Shown in pieces: positions 38,212 to 46,736 of a stretch of DNA of 64,000 bases (the stretch's first letter is position 1; each line of letters starts with the position of its first letter). Where the stretch lies: the NCBI RefSeq assembly GCF_050574275.1, contig NZ_CP192260.1:310001-374000 (forward strand), given 5' to 3'. The position numbers were made by a program, and so were the translations under genes. Source of the stretch: Virgibacillus_F flavescens (GTDB taxonomy: Bacteria > Bacillota > Bacilli > Bacillales > Amphibacillaceae). The notes under the pieces were generated by a model, which was not told where the DNA came from, searched no databases, and saw only the letters and a list, made by a program, of their open reading frames with translations.

Positions 38212-38300
38212 TTAGAAAAACTCGGCATTCGCCTCGCCTTTAATAGCGAATGCCGAGTTTTTACTTAAACCAGCATTTGCTCTAAAGCTTTATACGTATA
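38212..38300 (+). repeat. R1 dispersed repeat, copy f, probable terminator
   Basis: CTCGGCATTCGC and GCGAATGCCGAG form a perfect 12-bp stem followed by TTTTTAC, 30 bp after the nucleotidase stop, so this copy probably ends that operon. The downstream landmarks CTTAAACCAGCATTTGCTCT and TTTATAC match copies a and c. Confidence 0.87.
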
Positions 38301-38374
38301 ACTCAATTATCACAGAATAAAATTAGGTGATTCTCCCAGAAACAGTTGAATATCTCGCAATCCATTTTCGTAGT

Positions 38375-38910
38375 GACACAATATTACTATACTGCGACGT
38401 AACTTTAGATTTATTTTCCATTGCTGCCGTCCAGGATCGCTGCGGGCGGATGCTTTCCGCGGGCACGGCTTCAGTCTCCTTGCCCCGACAAGGGGTATGC
38501 CGACGTTGTCCGCAAAGGACGGTTTTAGTCGGCCTTCATCTTTCTAACCACTCTGCGGGGCCTTCAGACTCGTGCTGTTCCCGCTGGAGTCACCGCCCTC
38601 CGCTCACCAGGACTGGTAAGGCTGTTTATGTCTTTGATTAATAAAACCAATGCATATTGAAATAGACGTGTTATCAGGTGTGCAGTTAATAAATCTTCGA
38701 CATCCACATTTCGTCAAGAGGTTGGAGCGGATGGCAGTCGACTCCTGCGGGAGGAAAGGCATAGGTGAGACCCCGGAGTGCGTCAGCACGAGGAGGCTCA
38801 CCAGCCGCCCGCGGAAAGCGACTGCCATCAGCGGAAATCTCGTTGCTGTCATATCGCAGCATTCCCAAAGTGGTAAGTTATTTCGCAGTTTCCATCAACT
38901 ACGACAAAAG
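38375..38910 (+). repeat. R2 composite element, locus 2 (modules A2 and B2)
   Basis: Nearly the same as locus 1. Module A2 lies between GGGCGG (38444-38449) and CCGCCC (38593-38598). Module B2 lies between GGCAGTCG (38733-38740) and CGACTGCC (38819-38826). In A2 a 68-bp segment (about 38480-38547) replaces the loop TCGAGAAAC of locus 1. The linker AAAACCAATGCATATTGAAA and the inverted end motifs ACTGCGACGTAAC/TTTCGCAGTTT are present. No gene is supported in 38182-39100. Confidence 0.88.
38480..38547 (+). repeat. 68-bp structured insert in the apical loop of module A2
   Basis: The insert has its own pairing: CCCC/GGGG around GACAA, and GCCGAC with GTCGGC enclosing GTCC/GGAC. It occurs only in this copy and at the same point where an IS element entered the copy at locus 3. 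Confidence 0.6.
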
Positions 38911-39001
38911 AACTAATAGCATGTAAAAACCTCAAGCGGGCTTGGCGTTGGAACTAGACAGACAAACATAAATACTTTATACATTTTTATCTTTTAAAAT
39001 A

Positions 39002-39067
39002 GAATGCGCCTATATGAACAACACCCCCATTCATTGGTTGGGCAGTTCATATAGGCGCGTTTTTTAA
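39002..39067 (+). terminator. Long-stem terminator-like hairpin
   Basis: GCGCCTATATGAAC (39006-39019) pairs perfectly with GTTCATATAGGCGC (39045-39058) and is followed by GTTTTTTAATTT. The 25-nt loop includes CACCCCCA and TGGTTGGG, which could pair further. It is plus-oriented, 820 bp after the nearest plus-strand gene and just beyond repeat locus 2. Confidence 0.7.
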
Positions 39068-39100
39068 TTTCATCTTTCTGGTTATCTTCATTACATCACT

Positions 39101-39694
39101 TTAATCTTCGTCGTTGTCATCGTCATCTTCCTGTTTAGTAGAAACTATAATAACTTCGCCAGTGTATGCATCTATTTCGATATCTGCCTCTTCATTCTTG
39201 TTTTGAATTTCAATTTCATACTTTAAGCGTTCATTATCCTCATCGTCTAGTTCAATGCTTGTTATAGTTCCCTCAAATTCTTTTAATGCAATTTCCTCTG
39301 CTTTTCCAGGTTCAATAACTGCCTTTTTTTCAGACTTATTCTCATCACTTTTTGCTTGCTTTTCAACATTTTGGTCGTCTGCGACATCGGTGCTTTTTGC
39401 ATTTTCTGGTAATGGGTTTTCATTTAGATGCAGGATTTTTCCGGAATTTCCGTCGATCTTCAGCTCGTATTTGTTTTGATCGCCTAAAATTTCAAGCTCA
39501 TAAACTGCTTTGTTTTTTTCTTTATCCAGCTCCAGCTCAGTTACTGTACCAGGGTACTGCTCTGCTACCAATTTTCTAATATCATCGGTCGAAAGCGATG
39601 CATCAGCTTGTGATGCTGTTACTTGAAAGATTCCTACACCTAAAACTGCTGCTACAATCACCGCAACAATTGTTATTTTTTTCTTTTTACTCAT
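39101..39694 (-). CDS. PepSY domain protein, membrane anchored (YkoI-like)
   Basis: 197 residues: an N-terminal signal anchor (KKKKITIVAVIVAAVLGVGIF) and two PepSY domains (about 35-95 and 125-190) with a charged linker and an acidic C-terminal tail (DDDDNDED). PepSY domains are thought to inhibit peptidases or bind cell-wall factors. The start is the ATG at 39694 after GGGAGG; the frame is open upstream to 39763 without a site. It lies 92 bp after the histidine kinase gene, like ykoI after ykoGH in B. subtilis. Confidence 0.87.
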   Translation of the reverse strand: MSKKKKITIVAVIVAAVLGVGIFQVTASQADASLSTDDIRKLVAEQYPGTVTELELDKEKNKAVYELEILGDQNKYELKIDGNSGKILHLNENPLPENAKSTDVADDQNVEKQAKSDENKSEKKAVIEPGKAEEIALKEFEGTITSIELDDEDNERLKYEIEIQNKNEEADIEIDAYTGEVIIVSTKQEDDDDNDED

Positions 39695-39786
39695 TTTACT
39701 TCCTCCCTTATTTCTTTCTACTACTATCCTATCCGTCATTGATGAAAGAATAAGGTGAATCACATTAGAAATTGATGAGAAAGTGA

Positions 39787-41136
39787 CTAGCTTTCACTTA
39801 TTAATGGAAGGGTAACCGTAAACGTACTCCCCTTATTTATTTCACTTGCTGCAGAGATTTCTCCTTTATGTGCATCTATGATTGATTTAGCAATAGAAAG
39901 CCCTAGTCCAGTTCCGCCATCATCTCTGGTCCTAGCTTTATCAACCCGATAAAAACGATCGAAAATTTTCACATGTTCGTCCTCCGGGATACCTTGTCCA
40001 AAATCCTGAACATTCAAGGTGACTGTTCTTTCGTTTTTAGTTATTGTCAAAACAATTTTATCATCACTGTATTTACATGCATTATCAATTAAACTATATA
40101 TAACTTGTTTTAGTTGTTCTTCATTTCCTTTTACAACAATCTTTTCCTGGTTCCTGTTAACAACTATATTCCGGTTGTATGCCCCAATGAATACATCTGA
40201 GACATCTATACACAGGTTTACGACGTTCACTTCGTTCAGCACCTGTTCATTCCTGCTTTTAGCAAGAAAGAGCAATTGCTCCACTAATTGCTGCATTCGA
40301 TCTGCCTCTGTTTCTATAGCACCTACCGACTCAAGGAAAATTTCAGGACGCTCTATCCCTCGCCGTTCCAATAGCTGTGCATAGCTTTTAACAATTGCAA
40401 TTGGTGTCTTTAATTCATGCGAAGCATCTGATACAAACTGCTCCTGTCTGTTATAATTTTCCCTAAGCTGTTCAATCATCTCATTGAATGTTTGTTCCAT
40501 TTGGTACAATTCATCTTTCGAATGACTTCGTACAGGTATCTTTTTCCACGTGTTTTCTTCTTTGTTAACTTTCATCGTCTGAATAAGGGATTGAATTGGT
40601 TTTAATACGAATCCGCTTACTATTCTTCCAGCAATAATAGCAGGAATTAGGGCAAGAATCGCTGCCCCGATTACAACGTAAAGTAACGTATCCATTGTTG
40701 CTTCTAGACCGGTCAGCTGCTTTGCAACCTGAAGGGTAACAACATTTCCATCACTCCATATAACCGGTTGGGCTACTACCGCTACACTGGCCAGGTTATC
40801 ATAAGAAGTCACTTCCTGTATTTCACTTGCTGAATAGGAAATAGGCAGGCTCGTATAGTCACTATCTTTTGTTAGGGAAATCAGCAATCTCTCTTCTTCA
40901 TCGATTACACGAATCATGCCTTCAGTCGGCAGGTAGGCACGCAATAGCTGGTTTTGTGCGATTTGGGGATTATCATTTAATGTTTTAATAATTGTTTCCA
41001 TTTGTGCATCCAACTGATTCAGCTCATTTTTAACTGACAATTGATAAAAAGAGTAATAGATGGATGTATTAACAAGTAAAATTAGTACTAGCATAAACAC
41101 ACTAAAAAACAATTGAATTTTCGTTTGAAGTTTCAT
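39787..41136 (-). CDS. Sensor histidine kinase (YkoH-like)
   Basis: 449 residues: membrane segment 1 (about 8-28), an extracytoplasmic sensor loop, membrane segment 2 (about 150-172), HAMP (about 173-225), HisKA with the phosphoacceptor in SDASHELKTPIAIV, and HATPase with N-box IYSLIDNACKYS, DFGQGIPEDE and GGTGLGLSIA. The ATG overlaps the response regulator stop by 4 bp (ATGA). The signal is unknown; the PepSY neighbour suggests an envelope cue. Confidence 0.94.
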   Translation of the reverse strand: MKLQTKIQLFFSVFMLVLILLVNTSIYYSFYQLSVKNELNQLDAQMETIIKTLNDNPQIAQNQLLRAYLPTEGMIRVIDEEERLLISLTKDSDYTSLPISYSASEIQEVTSYDNLASVAVVAQPVIWSDGNVVTLQVAKQLTGLEATMDTLLYVVIGAAILALIPAIIAGRIVSGFVLKPIQSLIQTMKVNKEENTWKKIPVRSHSKDELYQMEQTFNEMIEQLRENYNRQEQFVSDASHELKTPIAIVKSYAQLLERRGIERPEIFLESVGAIETEADRMQQLVEQLLFLAKSRNEQVLNEVNVVNLCIDVSDVFIGAYNRNIVVNRNQEKIVVKGNEEQLKQVIYSLIDNACKYSDDKIVLTITKNERTVTLNVQDFGQGIPEDEHVKIFDRFYRVDKARTRDDGGTGLGLSIAKSIIDAHKGEISAASEINKGSTFTVTLPLISES

Positions 41137-41813
41137 TCCGATTGGTCCTTTATCATGTACCCGACACCGCGGATTGTTTTAATATATTTCACATCAAAAT
41201 CTTTATCAATTTTTTGTCTTAAATAACGAATGTACACATCTACTAAATTGGTATCACCTAAATAATCGTAACCCCATACTTTTTCTATTAACTGGTCACG
41301 GGTCAGCACAATATTCTTGTTTTGTAATAAGTATATAAGTAAATCGTATTCACGAGGGGTTAATTCTATTTCTGCATTGGATCTATTGACTTGCCGTGTG
41401 TTTAAATCCACATGCAAGTCCCCAAGCACTAGTTTATTCCGCTTCGACTGCGGTCGTAAGTGAACTCTCACACGCGCCAGAAGCTCTTCAATTTGAAAAG
41501 GTTTAGTTATATAATCATTCGCTCCGAGGTCGAGACCACTAACCTTATCATGAACCTGATCCCGTGCCGTCAACAGTATAATTGGAGTTTGCTGGTCAGT
41601 CCGTCTAATCTTCCTCAATACCTCAAGACCACTTAATTCAGGCAGCATGATATCCAGTAAGACCAGATCCCACGTTTTCGATTGCATTAACTGGAGCGCC
41701 TGTCTTCCATTATCTGCAATTTGTGTCTGGTAGTTTTCATATCCAAGCTCCAATTGCAGAACTCGGCTAAGTTTTTTTTCATCCTCAACAATTAAAATTT
41801 TTGATTGACTCAA
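41133..41813 (-). CDS. OmpR/PhoB family response regulator (YkoG-like)
   Basis: About 226 residues. The receiver domain has acidic pocket VEDEKK, phospho-acceptor Asp in LVLLDIMLPE and Lys in ITKPF. The C-terminal winged helix contains ELTPREYDLLIYLLQN and RYLRQKIDKDFDVKYIKTIRGVGYM. The start is uncertain: TTG at 41813 (MSQSKILIVEDE) fits the family best, and GTG at 41828 is the alternative. It heads the regulator-kinase-PepSY unit. Confidence 0.94.
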   Translation of the reverse strand: MSQSKILIVEDEKKLSRVLQLELGYENYQTQIADNGRQALQLMQSKTWDLVLLDIMLPELSGLEVLRKIRRTDQQTPIILLTARDQVHDKVSGLDLGANDYITKPFQIEELLARVRVHLRPQSKRNKLVLGDLHVDLNTRQVNRSNAEIELTPREYDLLIYLLQNKNIVLTRDQLIEKVWGYDYLGDTNLVDVYIRYLRQKIDKDFDVKYIKTIRGVGYMIKDQSE

Positions 41814-42081
41814 GTAAAGGTCACCCACTTTCTATGTCTCTTTTTAAGTACTATACCAAATAATTACAAGTAAGTACGAATCGTATGTATGTTTTTTTAA
41901 AAACAGATGTTTTGCATAATAGCTGGTAAAAGTTGATAATGTTTCAACACAGGAGAAGGTGTGATTAAATTAATGATATGAATTACGTGAAGTGATTGGA
42001 AAACCGATTACGTGACCTTTGATGAATATCTAACATGGAATGATCCTTTTCAAAAGAATACAATCAAAGGAGTGGTGCGTT

Positions 42082-42729
42082 ATGCTAGCACTTGATCATA
42101 TTGTAGTAGCCGCAAAAGACGCTGAAGAGTTAAGCGCCGATTATGGAAATGAATTTACAATAAAGTCCATTAAAGGTGGTCAGCATACTGAATGGGGAAC
42201 CCATAATTACCTGTCTTATTTCTCAAATGACAGCTATATTGAATGGCTTGGAACCTTCGATGATGAAAAAGCATCTAACGCAACTAATCCATTAGCAAAA
42301 CATCTTATGTATGTTTTAAATAATAATATAACTGGACCATTTCAATTTGCATTACGTACAAATCAAATGGATAAATATATGGAGCATTTTAAACAAAATG
42401 ATATCTCATTTGATGGTCCGATTTCAGCTGAACGCGAGAAACCAGATGGCTCCGTATTAAAGTGGAGAATGTTATTTCCAAAATACAACTTTGAAACAGA
42501 AGTCTTGCCTTTTTTGATTGAATGGGAAGATCCCAAAAATGCCTATCCAGATACCAGTCTCTTGAACACTCAGACGATCAAACAAATTAACTTTGGCGGT
42601 ATCGGAAAAGAGGCTTTTGCCAAGATCTACCAGCTTAAGCCTAAGAAGTTAAATAAAAATCAGTTCCCACTGCAAAATAGTAAAATAAGGTTTACTGACA
42701 ATCACAAATTAGAATTTGATTTAATATAG
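42082..42729 (+). CDS. VOC/glyoxalase-like domain protein
   Basis: 215 residues of the glyoxalase-like (PF13468-type) family, beginning LALDHIVVAAKDAEE and with the metal-ligand region GGQHTEWGTHNYLSYF near residue 30 and FLIEWED near 150. The substrate is unknown. AAAGGAG precedes the ATG at 42082 by 9 nt; an in-frame ATG at 42040 lacks a site. Confidence 0.85.
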   Translation: MLALDHIVVAAKDAEELSADYGNEFTIKSIKGGQHTEWGTHNYLSYFSNDSYIEWLGTFDDEKASNATNPLAKHLMYVLNNNITGPFQFALRTNQMDKYMEHFKQNDISFDGPISAEREKPDGSVLKWRMLFPKYNFETEVLPFLIEWEDPKNAYPDTSLLNTQTIKQINFGGIGKEAFAKIYQLKPKKLNKNQFPLQNSKIRFTDNHKLEFDLI

Positions 42730-42733
42730 AAAT

Positions 42734-42765
42734 AGAAAAAGCACCCGAAATTGGGTGCTTTTTCT
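42734..42765. terminator. Bidirectional terminator between VOC and thioredoxin-like genes
   Basis: AGAAAAAGCACCC pairs with GGGTGCTTTTTCT around a short loop; usable by both convergent genes. Confidence 0.9.
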
Positions 42766-42772
42766 ACTTCTA

Positions 42773-43090
42773 TTATAAGTTTTTCTGTAAAAATTCAGTA
42801 ACGGATTCTGGTGATTTTGTATATGCGCTGTGCTGATGAGCAATTTTTTCACCATTTTTGAAAACAAGGATACTTGGAATCCCCATTACTTCATATTTTT
42901 CAGCAAGTCCTGTTACTTCATCACTGTTCACCTGGTACCAGCTGTATCCTGGAACATCTTCCATTACATCACCAATGAACATGTCCATTCGCTTACAGTC
43001 GGGACACCAATCAGCAAAAAACTTAATAATAACAGGTTTTTCACTTTGAATTACTTTGTTAAACTGTTCGATCGTATTTATATTTTCCAT
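42773..43090 (-). CDS. Thioredoxin-like protein (YdbP-like)
   Basis: 105 residues with a thioredoxin fold. The active site is FADWCPDCKRM near residue 28, that is CPDC instead of the CGPC of thioredoxin, and the cis-proline lies in MGIPSILVF. The reducing partner and target are unknown. Cytoplasmic, no signal peptide. GAAGGAG lies upstream of the ATG. Confidence 0.9.
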   Translation of the reverse strand: MENINTIEQFNKVIQSEKPVIIKFFADWCPDCKRMDMFIGDVMEDVPGYSWYQVNSDEVTGLAEKYEVMGIPSILVFKNGEKIAHQHSAYTKSPESVTEFLQKNL

Positions 43091-43163
43091 TCTTTAACAC
43101 TCCTTCAAAAGTTGCTTATATCTATATTACTAGTTGACGAACAGATTGTCTTATTATCTGTTT

Positions 43164-43976
43164 CTAGCTATATTCCACCCGACCGAGCAAATAGGCAGCA
43201 AGCAGACCAACAGCAAATGTAACCACACTTAACACAATAAAGGAGGTAGTTGCTGGAAACCCGGGATAAACTACTAATATAGACCCGATTACCAATCCAA
43301 TTATTAATGCAAACGTCCCTCGACGATAATTTTGCAGAAAGAAATTGATGATTTTACTCATAACCAGAAGACCTATGATTATTCCAACTCCTGTGACCGC
43401 AATTATATCAATCTGCAAGTTACTGATGGCACCAATAATAGTTGGGTAGACACCTATAATTAATAACATAAATGAACCGCTGATACCAGGCAGAATCATT
43501 GCACTACTAGCGATCATTCCTGAGAAAAATAACAGTATATACGTTGAGGTTGAAATATTTTCGATTACTGCACCTTCCCCTGTTTGTATAAACGCCATAG
43601 CACCTACGATAACTGCTCCAATTATCAGGATAATATAATGTTTATTTTTAAATGTATTCTTAGCATCCGCTTCATGAAATAAATAAGGTAAGATACCAAT
43701 AATTAATCCCAAAAAGAAGAATTGTGTTGGTCCAGCATAATGTTCAAATAACCATTCGATTAAGCGGCTTAATGAGAGTATTGCTATCCCAATACCAACT
43801 CCAAGTGGTATTAAAAATCCGATATGTTTTTTCCATTCTTTGCTGAATACCCCATTAATTCCAGCGATTAAACGATCATAAATACCTAGCAGTACAGCAA
43901 TTGTCCCTCCGCTGACGCCGGGAATGACATCACTTGCCCCCATTAACATACCTCGATAAATATTTCTCCATTCCAT
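43164..43976 (-). CDS. DUF368 (PopT-like) membrane protein
   Basis: 270 residues with about eight membrane segments and the DUF368 signatures GASDVIPGVSGGTIAVLLGIYDRL near the N-terminus and GMIASSAMILPGISGSFMLLIIGVY in the second half, which form an inverted-repeat core. DUF368 proteins were reported as undecaprenyl phosphate translocases (PopT/YqgA-type lipid recycling); assignment here rests on the signatures. GGGAG precedes the ATG. Confidence 0.88.
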   Translation of the reverse strand: MEWRNIYRGMLMGASDVIPGVSGGTIAVLLGIYDRLIAGINGVFSKEWKKHIGFLIPLGVGIGIAILSLSRLIEWLFEHYAGPTQFFFLGLIIGILPYLFHEADAKNTFKNKHYIILIIGAVIVGAMAFIQTGEGAVIENISTSTYILLFFSGMIASSAMILPGISGSFMLLIIGVYPTIIGAISNLQIDIIAVTGVGIIIGLLVMSKIINFFLQNYRRGTFALIIGLVIGSILVVYPGFPATTSFIVLSVVTFAVGLLAAYLLGRVEYS

Positions 43977-44186
43977 TCAATAAACTCCCTTTTACAATTG
44001 CATCTAATTTTTAAATCGTATCGTAAGCATACCAAATTATAGTATAAATCACATTATTTAGGTACACAAAAAGAAAGATATAGCGGTGATAAGGTCTGAT
44101 TAAAAACGCAGTGGAAACGAGGCAAGACTCCAAAGTATGCAGACGATGCGATCATAGATCCACCTATTCTTTCTCATTTTAAAAGG

Positions 44187-44213
44187 GTTTTCTGCATTCA
44201 ATCAGAAAAACTT
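44187..44213 (-). terminator. Weak terminator after capA-like gene
   Basis: On the minus strand GTTTTTCTG pairs with CAGAAAAC around an 8-nt loop and is followed by CCCTTTT, just past the capA-like stop. Confidence 0.45.
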
Positions 44214-44219
44214 TCTCTT

Positions 44220-45392
44220 TTATTCTTCAATAAATTCAAGTTCCGGTAACAACTGTGACATATGCCTTCTTATTTCGTTGTAATGCTTATCTGCATTTGG
44301 CAGTGTGTCATTAGTCAGCTGGTACATCGGAATCACTTCAAAATCCGTTTCGCTTTCATAGTCTACAAAGGTCGGCAGGAACTTTGGTGAAACAATTTCA
44401 ATCTTATCCGGTTCTTCTTTCGTTTCTGTTTTACGAACCGTGAATTTTACCATCCCGCCAATCCGACGATAAAATTCATCTTGACCAGATAAAAAATTCC
44501 CAAGCGAATATGCAACAAATGTTTTATTTCCATTCTTTCCTTTCACGTAATCTACCGGCTGCAGAACGTGTGGATGGTGACCAATTACAACTTGCACGCC
44601 TTGATCAGCAGCAAATTGAACTAAATCTTTTTGTTCTTGATTTGGCATCCGTTCATATTGAGTTCCAAAGTGAAGACTTAGCACAATCACATCTGATTGT
44701 TCCTTCGCTCTTTTTATATCTGCAGCTATTCTTCTCTTATCTATTCGGTTCACCAAATACTCTTTTCCCCGAGGCACTGATATTCCATTTGTCCCATATG
44801 TATATGCAAGGAAAGCAACCGAAATGTTTTGATCGGTCTGAAGCACGCGGATTTTCTGCTTGTCTTGTTTGTTTTTATACGCACCTGTATACATCATATT
44901 GATCGACTCCCAATGGGAAATCGCGCTCTGTATTCCTGCCTCACCTTTATCGAGGGTATGATTATTTGCAATCGTTACCACATCAATTCCAGAATCTTTA
45001 AGCGCTTCACCCATTTCCTGCGGAGTATTGAATGATGGATACGTAGATAATCCAAGTTCTACCCCGCCAATCATTGTTTCCTGATTAGCAATAGTAATCG
45101 TGGACTCTTCCAAAAAAGGTTGCACCGCATCAAACATCGGATTGAAATTATACTGGGTTCCGTTGAATGCATCCTGATAAACGGTTTGGTGTATTAATAA
45201 ATCACCAATTGCAGAAATCGTGATTTCATTTACTCTGGTAACTAAAAACGTAGTATCAAGCGACTTTTCCGTTACACTGATTTGCTTTTTCGAGTTATCT
45301 TTTGCAGTTCGCTCGTCATTATCGTCATTTACACAGGCAACCAACAAGAAGGTACAAATAAACAGCAAAATGCCAGCTTTATATCGCAACAT
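44220..45392 (-). CDS. CapA/PgsA-type metallophosphatase-fold lipoprotein
   Basis: 390 residues with a lipoprotein signal (lipobox LVAC, Cys20) and a PGA_cap (CapA) domain: AIGDLLIHQ, ANQETMIGG, NNHTLDKG, LHFGTQYE and GHHPHVLQPV, the metal-ligand motifs of the calcineurin-like fold. Family members support poly-gamma-glutamate export, but no capB/capC genes are nearby, so it is probably an orphan with an unknown envelope role. AAGGAG lies upstream of the ATG. Confidence 0.88.
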   Translation of the reverse strand: MLRYKAGILLFICTFLLVACVNDDNDERTAKDNSKKQISVTEKSLDTTFLVTRVNEITISAIGDLLIHQTVYQDAFNGTQYNFNPMFDAVQPFLEESTITIANQETMIGGVELGLSTYPSFNTPQEMGEALKDSGIDVVTIANNHTLDKGEAGIQSAISHWESINMMYTGAYKNKQDKQKIRVLQTDQNISVAFLAYTYGTNGISVPRGKEYLVNRIDKRRIAADIKRAKEQSDVIVLSLHFGTQYERMPNQEQKDLVQFAADQGVQVVIGHHPHVLQPVDYVKGKNGNKTFVAYSLGNFLSGQDEFYRRIGGMVKFTVRKTETKEEPDKIEIVSPKFLPTFVDYESETDFEVIPMYQLTNDTLPNADKHYNEIRRHMSQLLPELEFIEE

Positions 45393-45430
45393 GACGAATC
45401 AGCTCCTTTTTTCGATCATAACACATTATC

Positions 45431-46720
45431 CTATTTGCTGTGACAGCATCCTTCCAGTTTGTTATATATACTTTTTAAATGTCTGTGGTCCAGTTCAGAT
45501 AACTTATCGAACTCAATGACTTCCATTATATAAAAATGAAATTCCCATATTTTTTGTTTAATTGGTTCCTTGCTGACTACCGCTATTTTATATAAGACTT
45601 CTAGCATCGCATAGAGCATGGATACATCATCTTTTCCATAGTGACGTATTTGATAAAAGGATTTATATAGATAATCCTCAAACCGTTTGGGTTCGACAAT
45701 AATTCGAAGCTGCTTTTGTGTATCTGTATAATACTTATCGGTATTATTAGTCTCACCAACTTCGCTTAACAATGCGCCAATTCGGTTCAAACTATTTATT
45801 GCTGTGTGTGGGTCGTTAATTCCTGGGGAGATGGCTCGCAATGCAATCTCTACTAATTTTTGCAGAATGAATTCTACGTCCTGAAGGTCTGTCCGTTCAT
45901 TCCCGATTATTATGGACTTTTTAAAATCATACTTATCTTCCCGTCCATCTTCTTCGTACACACTCAATATTGGCAAACCTTGCGTAACAAAATCTCCAAT
46001 TTGTGAATGAATTTGGAGGATACATCCCATTTCGGTAGCTTGATTAAGCAATTCTTTCCAGTTTAACTTCTGAATATAACCAGAGTCATACGCATGAATA
46101 GTCCGCTTCCTGTAATATTGAAGCTGTTTAATTTCGTTTTCATCCCATTCGGCGTACGTGTGAAAATCGTAATTCTTATATGTTCGTTTAACAGTCTGGT
46201 TTCCGTCATTTCGAATTTTATTGATCAAATTATTAACTTGAATCCACCGTGAAGAATGGTGAATAAAGTAGACAAAAAACGCAAGATTACTAATTGCTAT
46301 AATCACCATTACAATTGGACCAAGCAATGACGTCTCTTTACCAGCTGTGAGCAGATGAATGAGTGCAAATATAAATCCTGAACAATACACCCCTAATACA
46401 TGCTGGGTAGTACGACTTTTCATAAAGTCCTGCAAAGTCCGCGGGGAAAATTGGGTGGAGTATGTAGTAAGCACAACCATAATTACCGAAAAACTGATTG
46501 TCGTCATCGTTAAGATCCCCGTTACTAGTGAAGCATATAAGCTAATTGCGACATCTTTACTGGTAAGAAAAATCTTAGGTATAGCATCTTTAAAGCTGCC
46601 TAATAACCAATTATCTATCAATGATACAAAAACGACCATGATTAACGCACTAATCCCATATATAGCTGGGGTAAACCAAAAGCTGTCACGAATTCTAATC
46701 CATATTTTCGTTTGATTCAT
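45431..46720 (-). CDS. DUF2254 membrane protein
   Basis: 429 residues with four membrane helices in the first 150 residues (WFTPAIYGISALIMVVFVSL and three more) and a soluble C-terminal part. Signatures include SVIMVVLTTYSTQFSPRTLQDFM and ALRAISPGINDPHTAINSLNRIG. Function unknown. It starts 16 bp after the acyl-CoA dehydrogenase stop with GGAGG upstream and may be read through from that operon. Confidence 0.88.
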   Translation of the reverse strand: MNQTKIWIRIRDSFWFTPAIYGISALIMVVFVSLIDNWLLGSFKDAIPKIFLTSKDVAISLYASLVTGILTMTTISFSVIMVVLTTYSTQFSPRTLQDFMKSRTTQHVLGVYCSGFIFALIHLLTAGKETSLLGPIVMVIIAISNLAFFVYFIHHSSRWIQVNNLINKIRNDGNQTVKRTYKNYDFHTYAEWDENEIKQLQYYRKRTIHAYDSGYIQKLNWKELLNQATEMGCILQIHSQIGDFVTQGLPILSVYEEDGREDKYDFKKSIIIGNERTDLQDVEFILQKLVEIALRAISPGINDPHTAINSLNRIGALLSEVGETNNTDKYYTDTQKQLRIIVEPKRFEDYLYKSFYQIRHYGKDDVSMLYAMLEVLYKIAVVSKEPIKQKIWEFHFYIMEVIEFDKLSELDHRHLKSIYNKLEGCCHSK

Positions 46721-46736
46721 CTAAGGTGCCTCCAAA

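Noticed and set aside
38327..38916. Frames of 60-104 residues on both strands
   Set aside because: Inside R2 locus 2, with no ribosome sites and disrupted in other copies.
43977..44186. Possible small gene between the DUF368 and capA-like genes
   Set aside because: No frame with a start and ribosome site of useful length was found.
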